A stretch of 44,826 nt of DNA from Chitinophaga pinensis. GTDB lineage: Bacteria; Bacteroidota; Bacteroidia; NS11-12g; UBA955. Location of the stretch: assembly GCA_945888525.1 (NCBI GenBank), contig CAMDAF010000019.1:1-44826 (forward strand). The letters run 5' to 3'. Below the pieces are notes generated by a model that saw only the letters and a list, made by a program, of their open reading frames with translations, did no database searches and had not been told where the DNA came from. Positions 35,592-43,534 of this stretch are shown in pieces; position 1 is the first letter of the stretch; the number at the start of each line of letters is the position of its first letter. Both the position numbers and the translations under genes were made by a program.

Positions 35592-36122
35592 TTATTCTTG
35601 AATATATTTGTTCATAACACCATTGAAAGTAGTGGTATCTAAGTAGCCAGTATATGGTGCAATGCTTGCGTTGTCTGTGAGCGTTTTCCATACATAAGTC
35701 ATGGGGTATCCGGGTACTCTGCCACCTTTGTTTAGGTAGCCCACCAATTGCTCAGAACTCATGGTTTCGCCATTCACAACATGTTTGGCGTTAACCTCTG
35801 GATTGAATTTTACTGCAATAAAATTTTTGTTCATTTTTTTAATGATGGCCGCGTTACCATAGGTCTGTTGGTCCATTACCTTGCACCAATAGCACCAATC
35901 GGTATAAACGTCAACCACTATCATTTTGTTTTCTTTTTTTGCTTTTGTAAAACCTTCTGACATGCTGTACCAAATTATTTTATTTTTGTCAATCGGAGAG
36001 CTTGTTGTACTTGGCTTTTTAACGGCTTTCTTTTTAGGACTAGACTGGGTTATAAATGCTGCACTTGCAAAAGCAATTATTAATAAAGCGATGAAGCTTA
36101 ATCTTGTTAAATGATGTTTCAT
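35592..36122 (-). CDS. Secreted thioredoxin-fold protein
   Basis: 176 residues from the ATG at 36122. Signal peptide (1-26, ending ASAAF), then a lysine/serine/proline linker and a thioredoxin-like domain with the active site DWCYWCK near 78-84 in the VDVYTDWCYWC context of the DsbD C-terminal/thioredoxin_7 type. Later GRVPGYPMTYVW supplies the cis-Pro. It is likely a periplasmic thiol reductant or oxidant. A longer start at 36146 is upstream of the expected transcription start. It lies before rlmD and is divergent from the DUF4175 gene. Confidence 0.87.
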   Translation of the reverse strand: MKHHLTRLSFIALLIIAFASAAFITQSSPKKKAVKKPSTTSSPIDKNKIIWYSMSEGFTKAKKENKMIVVDVYTDWCYWCKVMDQQTYGNAAIIKKMNKNFIAVKFNPEVNAKHVVNGETMSSEQLVGYLNKGGRVPGYPMTYVWKTLTDNASIAPYTGYLDTTTFNGVMNKYIQE

Positions 36123-36143
36123 GATAATAAATACTAAATCACA

Positions 36144-36174
36144 CAAATATAATCAAAAATAAAGCCAAAAAAAA
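36144..36174 (-). promoter_or_regulatory. Promoter of the thioredoxin-like gene and rlmD
   Basis: On the minus strand TTTT (36174-36171), 19 bases, then TATATTTG (36151-36144), a full TAnnTTTG, giving a leader near 15-20 bases before the ATG at 36122. Confidence 0.6.
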
Positions 36175-36178
36175 CCGG

Positions 36179-36202
36179 GACAAAAATTTGTTGTTTTTTG
36201 TC
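36179..36202. repeat. Small inverted repeat in the divergent promoter region
   Basis: An 8-bp perfect inverted repeat, GACAAAAA (36179-36186) and TTTTTGTC (36195-36202), with an 8-base spacer. It sits between the -33 box of the thioredoxin-like gene and the -7 box of the DUF4175 gene, so it could be an operator. It is also close to the local A/T-run composition and may be chance. Confidence 0.3.
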
Positions 36203-36234
36203 ATGCTGTGTCGCATAATCTTAGAACAAATCGT

Positions 36235-36242
36235 TATTTTTG
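36235..36242 (+). promoter_or_regulatory. -7 element of the DUF4175 gene
   Basis: TATTTTTG, a full TAnnTTTG, 14 bases before the TTG at 36257. The -33 box is not clear. Confidence 0.5.
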
Positions 36243-36256
36243 TGTGAACACAATTC

Positions 36257-39200
36257 TTGTCTTTGAACCAAGGGAATAAAAATATTTTAGAGACCAAATT
36301 AGATGAATACATTCATAAGTATTACATCAACCAATCTGTTCGTGGATTTTTATTAGGGCTTGCTCTTGTTTTATTTTACGTCTTGCTGGCTTTAATGCTG
36401 GAATTTTTCGGGCATTTTGGCAGCATGGTTCGATTGATTTTGTTTTTGTTGTTTGTTGGTATCACACTTTTTGTTGTTTCAGTTTCTGTTTTTATTCCGC
36501 TTCTAAGAAGCTATAAAGTTTTAAAATCTATCTCCAGAAAAGAAGCCTCAGAAAAGATTGGCGCTTATTTTCCTGAAATAAAGGACAAACTTTTAAATAC
36601 ACTGCAGTTGCAAGATCAAAGCTCAATTCTAGACAATGAATTGTTGCTTGCAAGCATTCAACAGCGCATTGAAAATCTCCAACCATTTGCATTTTCAACA
36701 GCTATAAATTTGACGAAATCGGCTAAGAAGTATGGTCGATACACCCTTTTTCCATTCTTGGTTTTTTTGTTTATTCTGATTTTTCAGAGCAGTATGATTA
36801 CCAAGCCAGCTAAGCGAATTATTGGGTTTAATCAGCAATTTGCAAAAGAGGCACCGTTTGAATTTATTCTTAAAACTAAAAATCTAAACCTTGTAAAAAA
36901 TTCAGATTGTGTGTTGGAAATTGAACTAAAAGGAAAACAAATACCTTCTGTGTTGTATGTGAATATTGATGGCCATTTAATCAAAATGGAACAAACAACT
37001 AAAACGTTATTCTCACATACAATGTATAATTTAAGTGCCTCCCATATAATTGTATTTACTGATGGCGAGTATGAATCTATACAATATGCTTTAAATGTTT
37101 TACCCAAGCCCAATTTAAATTCATTTCAAGTAAAATTGATTTATCCGCCCTATATAAATAAGAAGAACGAAGCAATAAAAAATACTGGCGATCTTACTGT
37201 TCCAGAAGGCACTAAGCTTGAATGGATATTTGATGCTGTTGACGCGGATTTGATTAACTTTAACATCAACCTAAAGGATTTTAAATTGGAACCCAAAAGC
37301 AAGGTCTTTTTATTTAATTACACAGCACTCAAAACTTGTAATTATAATATTGTACTGCAAAATAAATTCATACAAGAGCTTGACACTATAAAGTATTCAA
37401 TACAGGTGGTTCCTGATCGATATCCTGGCATAGTGGCTGAGCAAACCATTGATTCAATCAATTCTTTTAAATATTATTTTTATGGGAAATTGGACGATGA
37501 TTACGGTATCAGCAAATTGCAATTTGTATACAAAGGATTGGATGGAATATTAAAGTATTTGCCTGTAAATGTGGGGAAAAGTACCGATGAGATTTTTTAC
37601 TACATGCTTGATTTAACTCAATTTAAGGGGTCTGAATCTTCTGATTTCGAATATTATTTTGAAGTTTGGGACAATGATGCTGTTAATGGAAGAAAATCAA
37701 GTAAAAGTCAGGTGTTTAAAGTACAGACACCAAGTGAGGAGGAGTTAAGGGCAGATGCTGAGAGCAGCAGTAGTTCAGTTAAATCAAAATTAAATGAAAC
37801 GATGCGAGAGATCCAGAACTTGCAAAAAAAGAGTTCTGAATTAAGTAAGGATTTAATGGATAAATCTGAATTGGATTGGGCCCAAGAGCAAAAAATTAAA
37901 GACTTCATCAATGAGCAAAAGAAGCTCGAGCAAAAATTAGAGAACATCAAAGCCGAGAATCTAAAAAACAATGAAAAGCAAAAACAATTAAGTCCACTCG
38001 ACCAAGAACTCTTAGATAAGCAAAAAGAATTGGACAAGCTCTTTAATGAGATTTTAACCCCTGAGATGAAGGCGCTTCTGAAAAAGCTTGAGGAATCATT
38101 GAAACAGCAAAACAAAGATGCAGTTCAGCAGCAGCTTGAAAAGATGAATCAAAGCAATGATGAAATGAAAAAACAGCTTGATCGGACTTTGGAGCAATTT
38201 AAGCAAATGGAACTTGAAAAAAGGATCAATGAACATGCAAATGCATTAGAAAAGCTTGCACAAGAGCAGAAGGATTTGGCAAAGAAAACAGAAGAAAAAT
38301 TACTTTCAAAGGAAGATTTGGCCAAAGAGCAAGAGTCGTTGAATAAGAAATTTGAAGAGATTAAAAAGGATATCGAGAAGACGGATGAAAAGAATAAAGC
38401 CCTTGAGTCGCCCTTAGAACTTGAAGATACAAAAGCAGAGCAAGAAGCCATACAAGAGAACCTAAATGAAAGTTCAGAAAGTATAGATAAGAAACAAAAC
38501 AAAAAGGCCGCCGAAAGTCAAAAGAAATCTGCCGATGAAATGGAGAAATTAGCGGAGAAGATGAAGAAGTCTTTGGAACAATCTAAGGATGAACAGGCGC
38601 AGGAGGATTATTATACACTTAGGCAAATTTTAGAGAATTTGATTGAATTAAGTGTTCAACAAGAATCATTGATGTCTAGAATGAAAGAAATGCGTTCCTA
38701 CAATCCTAAGTATGTTGAGTTAAGTTCTCTTCAGCAAAAGCTAAAAGAGAATTCTAAAATGGTTGAGGATTCTTTATTGGCTTTGAGTAAAAGGCAGATT
38801 CACATAAAGAGTTTTGTGAATAAGGAAATTGGCAATATTAATTATAATATGGATGCTGCAATTGAATTCTTTGGCAAGGTTTGGATTGAAGGGGGTACTT
38901 CGAGACAGCAATATGTAATGACAGGCTTGAACAATCTTGCTGTAATGCTCAGTGAATCATTGAAACAGATGCAAGAGAGCATGAAAGAAAAGAATGAGCA
39001 AAAGAAGGGGCAGTGTAAAAAGCCTGGAAAAAAGCCTGGTAAACCTGGCCAATCAGGAAAACCTAAAATGAGTGGTATGAAGCAAATGCAAGACGAAATT
39101 AACAAGCAAATGCAAGAAATGAAGAATGGCAAACAGCAGGGGAAGAATCCAGGAACTGAACAATATGCTAAAATAGCCGCGCAACAAGAAGCCTTAAGAC

Positions 39201-39583
39201 GTGAAATTGAGCGGTTACAGAAAATTTTAAAAGAAGAAGGTAGCTCTGGCGCGCTTGGAGATTTGGAAAAGACAAAGCAACTTATGGAACAGCAGGAGCG
39301 TGATTTAGTGAATAAGCAAATCAATCAGGAAACCATGCGGAGAATGCAGGAAATTGAAACCAGAATGTTGGAGCATGAGCGAGCAGAGCGCGAGCAAAAG
39401 ACGGACAATAAACGTGAAGCAGAGCAAGCCAATGCGGTGGAGAATGAGATGCCTGCCGCAATGAAAGCCTATTTGGAGAAAAAAGCAAGAGAAATGGAAT
39501 TGTTGCGCAGTGTGCCAAGCAACTTATCGCCATATTACAAAGATAGGGTTAGGGTTTATTTCCAAAAAGTTGGAACGGTATGA
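36257..39583 (+). CDS. DUF4175-type giant membrane-anchored coiled-coil protein
   Basis: 1108 residues from a TTG (36257; another TTG is at 36263). Membrane helices lie near 29-50, 58-80 and 160-180. A beta-rich extracytoplasmic region follows (about 190-495, with IYPPYINKKNE and DDDYGISKLQF). A long Lys/Glu/Gln coiled coil runs from about 495 to 1080, broken near 915-960 by a Gly/Pro/Lys-rich linker (KKPGKKPGKPGQSGKPKMSG). This layout fits DUF4175 of Bacteroidota, function unknown. tsaB overlaps its stop by 4 bases. The coiled coil is rich in GAA/AAG codons, which create long false frames on the other strand. Confidence 0.85.
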   Translation: MSLNQGNKNILETKLDEYIHKYYINQSVRGFLLGLALVLFYVLLALMLEFFGHFGSMVRLILFLLFVGITLFVVSVSVFIPLLRSYKVLKSISRKEASEKIGAYFPEIKDKLLNTLQLQDQSSILDNELLLASIQQRIENLQPFAFSTAINLTKSAKKYGRYTLFPFLVFLFILIFQSSMITKPAKRIIGFNQQFAKEAPFEFILKTKNLNLVKNSDCVLEIELKGKQIPSVLYVNIDGHLIKMEQTTKTLFSHTMYNLSASHIIVFTDGEYESIQYALNVLPKPNLNSFQVKLIYPPYINKKNEAIKNTGDLTVPEGTKLEWIFDAVDADLINFNINLKDFKLEPKSKVFLFNYTALKTCNYNIVLQNKFIQELDTIKYSIQVVPDRYPGIVAEQTIDSINSFKYYFYGKLDDDYGISKLQFVYKGLDGILKYLPVNVGKSTDEIFYYMLDLTQFKGSESSDFEYYFEVWDNDAVNGRKSSKSQVFKVQTPSEEELRADAESSSSSVKSKLNETMREIQNLQKKSSELSKDLMDKSELDWAQEQKIKDFINEQKKLEQKLENIKAENLKNNEKQKQLSPLDQELLDKQKELDKLFNEILTPEMKALLKKLEESLKQQNKDAVQQQLEKMNQSNDEMKKQLDRTLEQFKQMELEKRINEHANALEKLAQEQKDLAKKTEEKLLSKEDLAKEQESLNKKFEEIKKDIEKTDEKNKALESPLELEDTKAEQEAIQENLNESSESIDKKQNKKAAESQKKSADEMEKLAEKMKKSLEQSKDEQAQEDYYTLRQILENLIELSVQQESLMSRMKEMRSYNPKYVELSSLQQKLKENSKMVEDSLLALSKRQIHIKSFVNKEIGNINYNMDAAIEFFGKVWIEGGTSRQQYVMTGLNNLAVMLSESLKQMQESMKEKNEQKKGQCKKPGKKPGKPGQSGKPKMSGMKQMQDEINKQMQEMKNGKQQGKNPGTEQYAKIAAQQEALRREIERLQKILKEEGSSGALGDLEKTKQLMEQQERDLVNKQINQETMRRMQEIETRMLEHERAEREQKTDNKREAEQANAVENEMPAAMKAYLEKKAREMELLRSVPSNLSPYYKDRVRVYFQKVGTV

Positions 39584-40251
39584 CGGTAAATAATATTCTT
39601 TGCATTGAGTCCTCATCTCAAATATGTTCGGTTGCCATTAGTGGCAATCAGGAAGTTTTTTTTATAGAAAGCGAGACAGCCCAAAATCATGCAGAATCGC
39701 TGGTAAGTTTGATTCAAGATTGTTTGACTTTGGCCAAATTAACAATCAAAGATATACATGCGGTTGCCATTAGCTCAGGTCCTGGATCCTATACAGGGTT
39801 GAGAATTGGCACAAGTACCGCAAAAGGTATTTGTTTTGCAATGAATATTCCATTGATTTCGATTGACACACTAAGATCCATCGCTTATGGAGCAAGGGCA
39901 ATAGAAGGCCTTTCAGATGGCTTAATATGGCCGATGGTTGATGCCAGGCGCATGGAAGTATACCACTGTGTATTTGATTGCGAATTAAATAGGTTAACAG
40001 AGGTAAAAAATGGAATAATTGGCGAAGATGGATTTACGCCAGCGGTCGTAGACTCAAAAACGCTTGTATGCGGTGATGGTGCAGAGAAAGCAGAATTTTT
40101 GCTGGGTTTGAGGCGTATTGTAAATGTTCCACATGCCAAATGTATGTGTGAGCAAGCGCAACGAAAATTTAGTTTACAAGAATTTGAAGATTTGGAAAAA
40201 TTCGAGCCATTCTATTTGAAGTTTGCTAATATTACTGTTTCAAATAAATAG
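39580..40251 (+). CDS. tsaB: tRNA threonylcarbamoyladenosine biosynthesis protein TsaB
   Basis: Partner of TsaD and TsaE in t6A37 modification. 223 residues with an ASKHA-type N-terminal domain starting ILCIESSSQICSVAI, the Asn-His of QNHAESL and the family marker SSGPGSYTGLRIG near 66-78. The C-terminal half is divergent, as usual. Start overlaps the DUF4175 stop (ATGA). A bidirectional terminator follows 36 bases after its stop. Confidence 0.93.
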   Translation: MTVNNILCIESSSQICSVAISGNQEVFFIESETAQNHAESLVSLIQDCLTLAKLTIKDIHAVAISSGPGSYTGLRIGTSTAKGICFAMNIPLISIDTLRSIAYGARAIEGLSDGLIWPMVDARRMEVYHCVFDCELNRLTEVKNGIIGEDGFTPAVVDSKTLVCGDGAEKAEFLLGLRRIVNVPHAKCMCEQAQRKFSLQEFEDLEKFEPFYLKFANITVSNK

Positions 40252-40287
40252 GCTGCGCTTTAATTTACTAGAATAATTTTGAACAAA

Positions 40288-40321
40288 AAAAATCCCGTCA
40301 AGTTATCTTGACGGGATTTTT
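40288..40321. terminator. Bidirectional hairpin terminator
   Basis: Perfect 15-bp stem (40288-40302 with 40307-40321) with loop TTAT, core TCCCGTCAAG/CTTGACGGGA, flanked by A and T runs. It sits between the converging tsaB and OmpA-type genes. It shares the AAAAATCCCG stem start with the terminator at 15870-15902. Confidence 0.93.
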
Positions 40322-40336
40322 AGTTAAATATTTTAA

Positions 40337-41824
40337 TTATTGAATTTTGATTTCAATTGTATTTTTAGTTTCAGTACCAGCATTGTAGTTGGTGATAATT
40401 CTATCTCTAGAGATACCGAACTTCTCAACTAAGAACTTAATCATTTCATCCATGCAACGTGTGTTACCTGCAGCATTGTATTTAGAACTTTTTCCTGCAG
40501 GACCATTAAGGATTAATTTCTTGTCAGGGCATTGTTTCATTTTGTCAACAACCGAGTATAATAATGCTTTAACTTCTTTGGTTAAACAATTTGCGCTGAT
40601 TGTTACCGGTGGGAAAGATACATTGTCACAGTTGCAACACATTTTAATTTCAACACCGTTAGCGTCAACTAAAGCACCTGGAGAAGAATTTAATTCTCTA
40701 TCTCTATGGTCAGGGATATTATCTCCATCGCTATCCATTGCTTTTCCAGTTGTAGCATCTACCATTGCACCTTTGTCAGTGAAAGGCTCTTGGTCTTGGC
40801 AATCTGGAACACCGTCCATATCTGAATCAACTGCCATTCCATTACCATACACCATACAAGAATCTGGAGTGGTATTGTCTTGGTCGAAACAATTTGTTAC
40901 ATGGTCTTTGTCATCATCGAATCCAAGGCAATCTGTTTTCTTTTTAACATCAGCCATTTGATCATAGATAGATTCAACTGGGCTTAACCAGTCGTAGTGT
41001 TGGGTATTTTTAGAACCAAATTTCCAACCGAAACTAGCACGCAAATATGAATAAGAATCAAACCATCTGTTCTCGAAAACTGCAGTATTATATACATCTA
41101 GATCATCACTTCTCAAAGAAGTGTGTCTGTATTCTAAACCTAAATCAAAATTTTTGCTAAGGTAGTGTTTGAAGCCGAAACCAAATGGAATGCTTAAATG
41201 TTTTGCTTGGAATTGCTCTTCAACTTTCTTACCTATATTAGGGTTTGGCGTTCCATTACCGAAGTATGAAGTTAAATACACGTCGCCTAAGAACAATCTT
41301 TGGTCAATGAATGTAGAGGTAGATTTGAAGCTTGTTTGACCGATACCTGCAAATACGTACATTTGAGTTTTGCGCAATGGGCGCAAGAATGAAATATTAC
41401 CTAAAGTAACATGTGCTTGTAAACTCCAATCGTTAACTTTACTTTCGAATTGGAAATTGTCTTTAAATAAAGTTGGCGCTTGGTAATCTCTTTGCCCTCT
41501 AAGACTAGCGAAGTTGTATTCAGCGCGCAAAGCAAATGTTTGAGAAATCGAGTACTTCACAAATGGAGCGATGTCCCATCCTAATTGCTTTTTGTCAGCA
41601 TCACCATGAAAAAGTGAAGTTCCAGCCATTAATCCAAGAGTGAATTTTTTTGCTCTTCTATCTAGGTAGTAGGAAGAATGAAGACTTTGTCCAGAATCGG
41701 TTTGAACACCAGCTACCCATTTTGCCTTAGCATAAGGGTGGCGTTTCCAAGTTGAATCTTGAGAGGCGAATGCAGAAAAGCTTATTCCGCAAAAGACTAA
41801 AAGGGTCAGTTTAAGTATTTTCAT
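40337..41824 (-). CDS. OmpA-type outer membrane protein with calcium-repeat linker
   Basis: 495 residues from the ATG at 41824; an ATG at 41842 is also possible. Signal peptide ending AFASQ, an eight-stranded-type barrel (about 35-270), then Asp-rich thrombospondin type 3-like calcium repeats (about 300-385, for example DSDMDGVPDCQDQ and DSDGDNIPDHRDR), and a C-terminal OmpA-like domain (about 410-495). Peptidoglycan-binding OmpA domains usually carry TDxxG and LSxxRA; here the loop reads NGPAGKSS and NTRCMDEM, so binding may be altered. Likely an envelope structural protein. Strong promoter upstream. Confidence 0.88.
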   Translation of the reverse strand: MKILKLTLLVFCGISFSAFASQDSTWKRHPYAKAKWVAGVQTDSGQSLHSSYYLDRRAKKFTLGLMAGTSLFHGDADKKQLGWDIAPFVKYSISQTFALRAEYNFASLRGQRDYQAPTLFKDNFQFESKVNDWSLQAHVTLGNISFLRPLRKTQMYVFAGIGQTSFKSTSTFIDQRLFLGDVYLTSYFGNGTPNPNIGKKVEEQFQAKHLSIPFGFGFKHYLSKNFDLGLEYRHTSLRSDDLDVYNTAVFENRWFDSYSYLRASFGWKFGSKNTQHYDWLSPVESIYDQMADVKKKTDCLGFDDDKDHVTNCFDQDNTTPDSCMVYGNGMAVDSDMDGVPDCQDQEPFTDKGAMVDATTGKAMDSDGDNIPDHRDRELNSSPGALVDANGVEIKMCCNCDNVSFPPVTISANCLTKEVKALLYSVVDKMKQCPDKKLILNGPAGKSSKYNAAGNTRCMDEMIKFLVEKFGISRDRIITNYNAGTETKNTIEIKIQ

Positions 41825-41852
41825 TTTGAAATGATTTTTCATTTGATGCTTG

Positions 41853-41883
41853 CAAAAGTACACATTCCTTGCTCAAAAAACAA
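41853..41883 (-). promoter_or_regulatory. Promoter of the OmpA-type gene
   Basis: On the minus strand TTG (41883-41881), a 20-base spacer, then TACTTTTG (41860-41853), a full TAnnTTTG. It places transcription downstream of the longest possible start (41863). Confidence 0.6.
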
Positions 41884-41950
41884 TACATGATGTGTGAATT
41901 TATTTTAAAAAAAACTTCAATAAGTATATAATTTATTGTAATTCAGATAT

Positions 41951-43534
41951 TTAAATACATGTAACATACCCTGAAGAGTGGCTGAAATTGAGCTTGTTTT
42001 TTAGCATAAATGCTACATTTTCATGCTTTATCAACAATTCAAGGCAATTCAATTTCCTTTCTTGTATCTGCTTGATATCAAAATAATTATGGAACGTATC
42101 ATCAAGTTTTTTCAATGAGTTGTTAACCTTTGATTTTTCAATTTCAAGCATTGATTTCTCAGCATTTTTAACCGCTTTTTCATAGCTTTTTCCTAGCTCA
42201 ACTAGTTTGATAAATTCAGATTTATCTATTTGGTTTACAGAGTCTTGAATTTTCTTTTTAAGCAAATTAAATGTGTTTATTTCTTGACTTAAGTTTATGT
42301 CATTGGCCCCTAAACTAAGGATATGTTTTTCGGGATTTTGACTTATTAACAAATCTACTTCAGAAATATTTAGTTTTTTGAGCAATTCCATGCTTTTGTT
42401 TGGTATAATCCACACGCTAGGCCTCAAAAATAGGCATGGTTTACTTATCTTATTGACTGTAAATAGGTTAGAAATTTGAATCCAATAATTTATTTCAGCA
42501 TTTCCACCAATGTAGGCTATGTTTGGTAAAATGGTTTCCTGAAACAATGGCCTCATAACAGCATTTGGACTGAAGCGCTCTGGATACATTTTAATGTCTT
42601 CTAGAATTTCTTCTTTGCTAAAAGTAATTTCCGTTCCAAGAACTGTGTAGCGATGGTTTTCAAAAGTTATTCTATTGCGAATCCCATCAGCCAAATAGAA
42701 AAAATTAATTTCTCTAGAATTGAGTTGGGTATGAAATCCCTTAGCCTTAATTTCTTCGCTTGCATTGTTAAACACGTTGAAATTAACTTGTTCAAGTATG
42801 TCTTTTTCAATGGTATTTATAAATTGTATTTTTAGCTCTTTTTTATCGGCATCAAGACATACTAGGCCCATTGGCCCAAATACCTTGTGTGCCAATTTTA
42901 TTGTCGCTTCTCCCAAAGTTTTTGATTTCACATAAATCTCTTCAATTTCTGAAAGTAATTGTTCGCTTTGAATGTTAAGCTTGACTTGTGATTTAATTTC
43001 TTCGATTGTTTTTTTGACTTCCTCTAATTTGAATCTTCCGCAGGCACCTGTCTGATTTGTTTGCCAAGTGAATTTATGGCCAAATAAAACAGTGTCTTGG
43101 ATCTCTTGGAAGTCGTGGTCTTCTGATGCAAGCCAATAGATTGGAATAAAGTTTTTTTCAGGGTATTTTGATTTTAACTCTTCTGTTAACTTTATAACTG
43201 CTAGAATCTTGTAAATGACAAAGGCAGGCCCCAAAAATAAATGCAATTGCTGTCCTGTGCTTACTGTGTATGTATTCGATTTAAGTAAACTTAGAATATT
43301 CGATTTTACCAGGTCGTTTTCTTCTAAATTTGACAGAAAACTATAGTCACTTTGTATGCATTTTACTAAGGTATTGCGGTAATCTTGGTCGAAATTCGCT
43401 TTTCCATCTAGCGCTTTTTCAATTGAATAGTATGGATTGTCTTCCCCTAAAAGTTCTATTAACGACTTGTCTTTTGTAACAAAAGCTTTGGTCGTATTTG
43501 AGAGGCTATTTATTTCAGAGAGTTTGAATTCCAT
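41951..43534 (-). CDS. bshC: Bacillithiol biosynthesis cysteine-adding enzyme
   Basis: Adds cysteine to GlcN-malate in the last step of bacillithiol synthesis. 527 residues, the usual BshC length. Blocks seen: VSTGQQLHLFLGPAFVIYKI near 92-111 and PIYWLASEDHDFQEI near 131-145, both diagnostic. A Lys/Glu-rich coiled-coil segment lies near 410-495. It abuts rimO with no spare base between the two, so it is probably cotranscribed. The other bsh genes are not in this window. Confidence 0.93.
   Translation of the reverse strand: MEFKLSEINSLSNTTKAFVTKDKSLIELLGEDNPYYSIEKALDGKANFDQDYRNTLVKCIQSDYSFLSNLEENDLVKSNILSLLKSNTYTVSTGQQLHLFLGPAFVIYKILAVIKLTEELKSKYPEKNFIPIYWLASEDHDFQEIQDTVLFGHKFTWQTNQTGACGRFKLEEVKKTIEEIKSQVKLNIQSEQLLSEIEEIYVKSKTLGEATIKLAHKVFGPMGLVCLDADKKELKIQFINTIEKDILEQVNFNVFNNASEEIKAKGFHTQLNSREINFFYLADGIRNRITFENHRYTVLGTEITFSKEEILEDIKMYPERFSPNAVMRPLFQETILPNIAYIGGNAEINYWIQISNLFTVNKISKPCLFLRPSVWIIPNKSMELLKKLNISEVDLLISQNPEKHILSLGANDINLSQEINTFNLLKKKIQDSVNQIDKSEFIKLVELGKSYEKAVKNAEKSMLEIEKSKVNNSLKKLDDTFHNYFDIKQIQERKLNCLELLIKHENVAFMLKNKLNFSHSSGYVTCI

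Noticed and set aside
35581-35691. N-terminal extension of rlmD by 37 residues.
   Set aside because: It reads the 3' end of the thioredoxin-like gene out of frame; the TRAM domain begins just after the TTG at 35580.
37708-39533. Several long serine/cysteine/phenylalanine-rich frames on the minus strand opposite the DUF4175 gene.
   Set aside because: The coiled coil uses many GAA, AAG and CAA codons, whose complements are TTC, CTT and TTG, so stops are rare by chance. No signals support expression.
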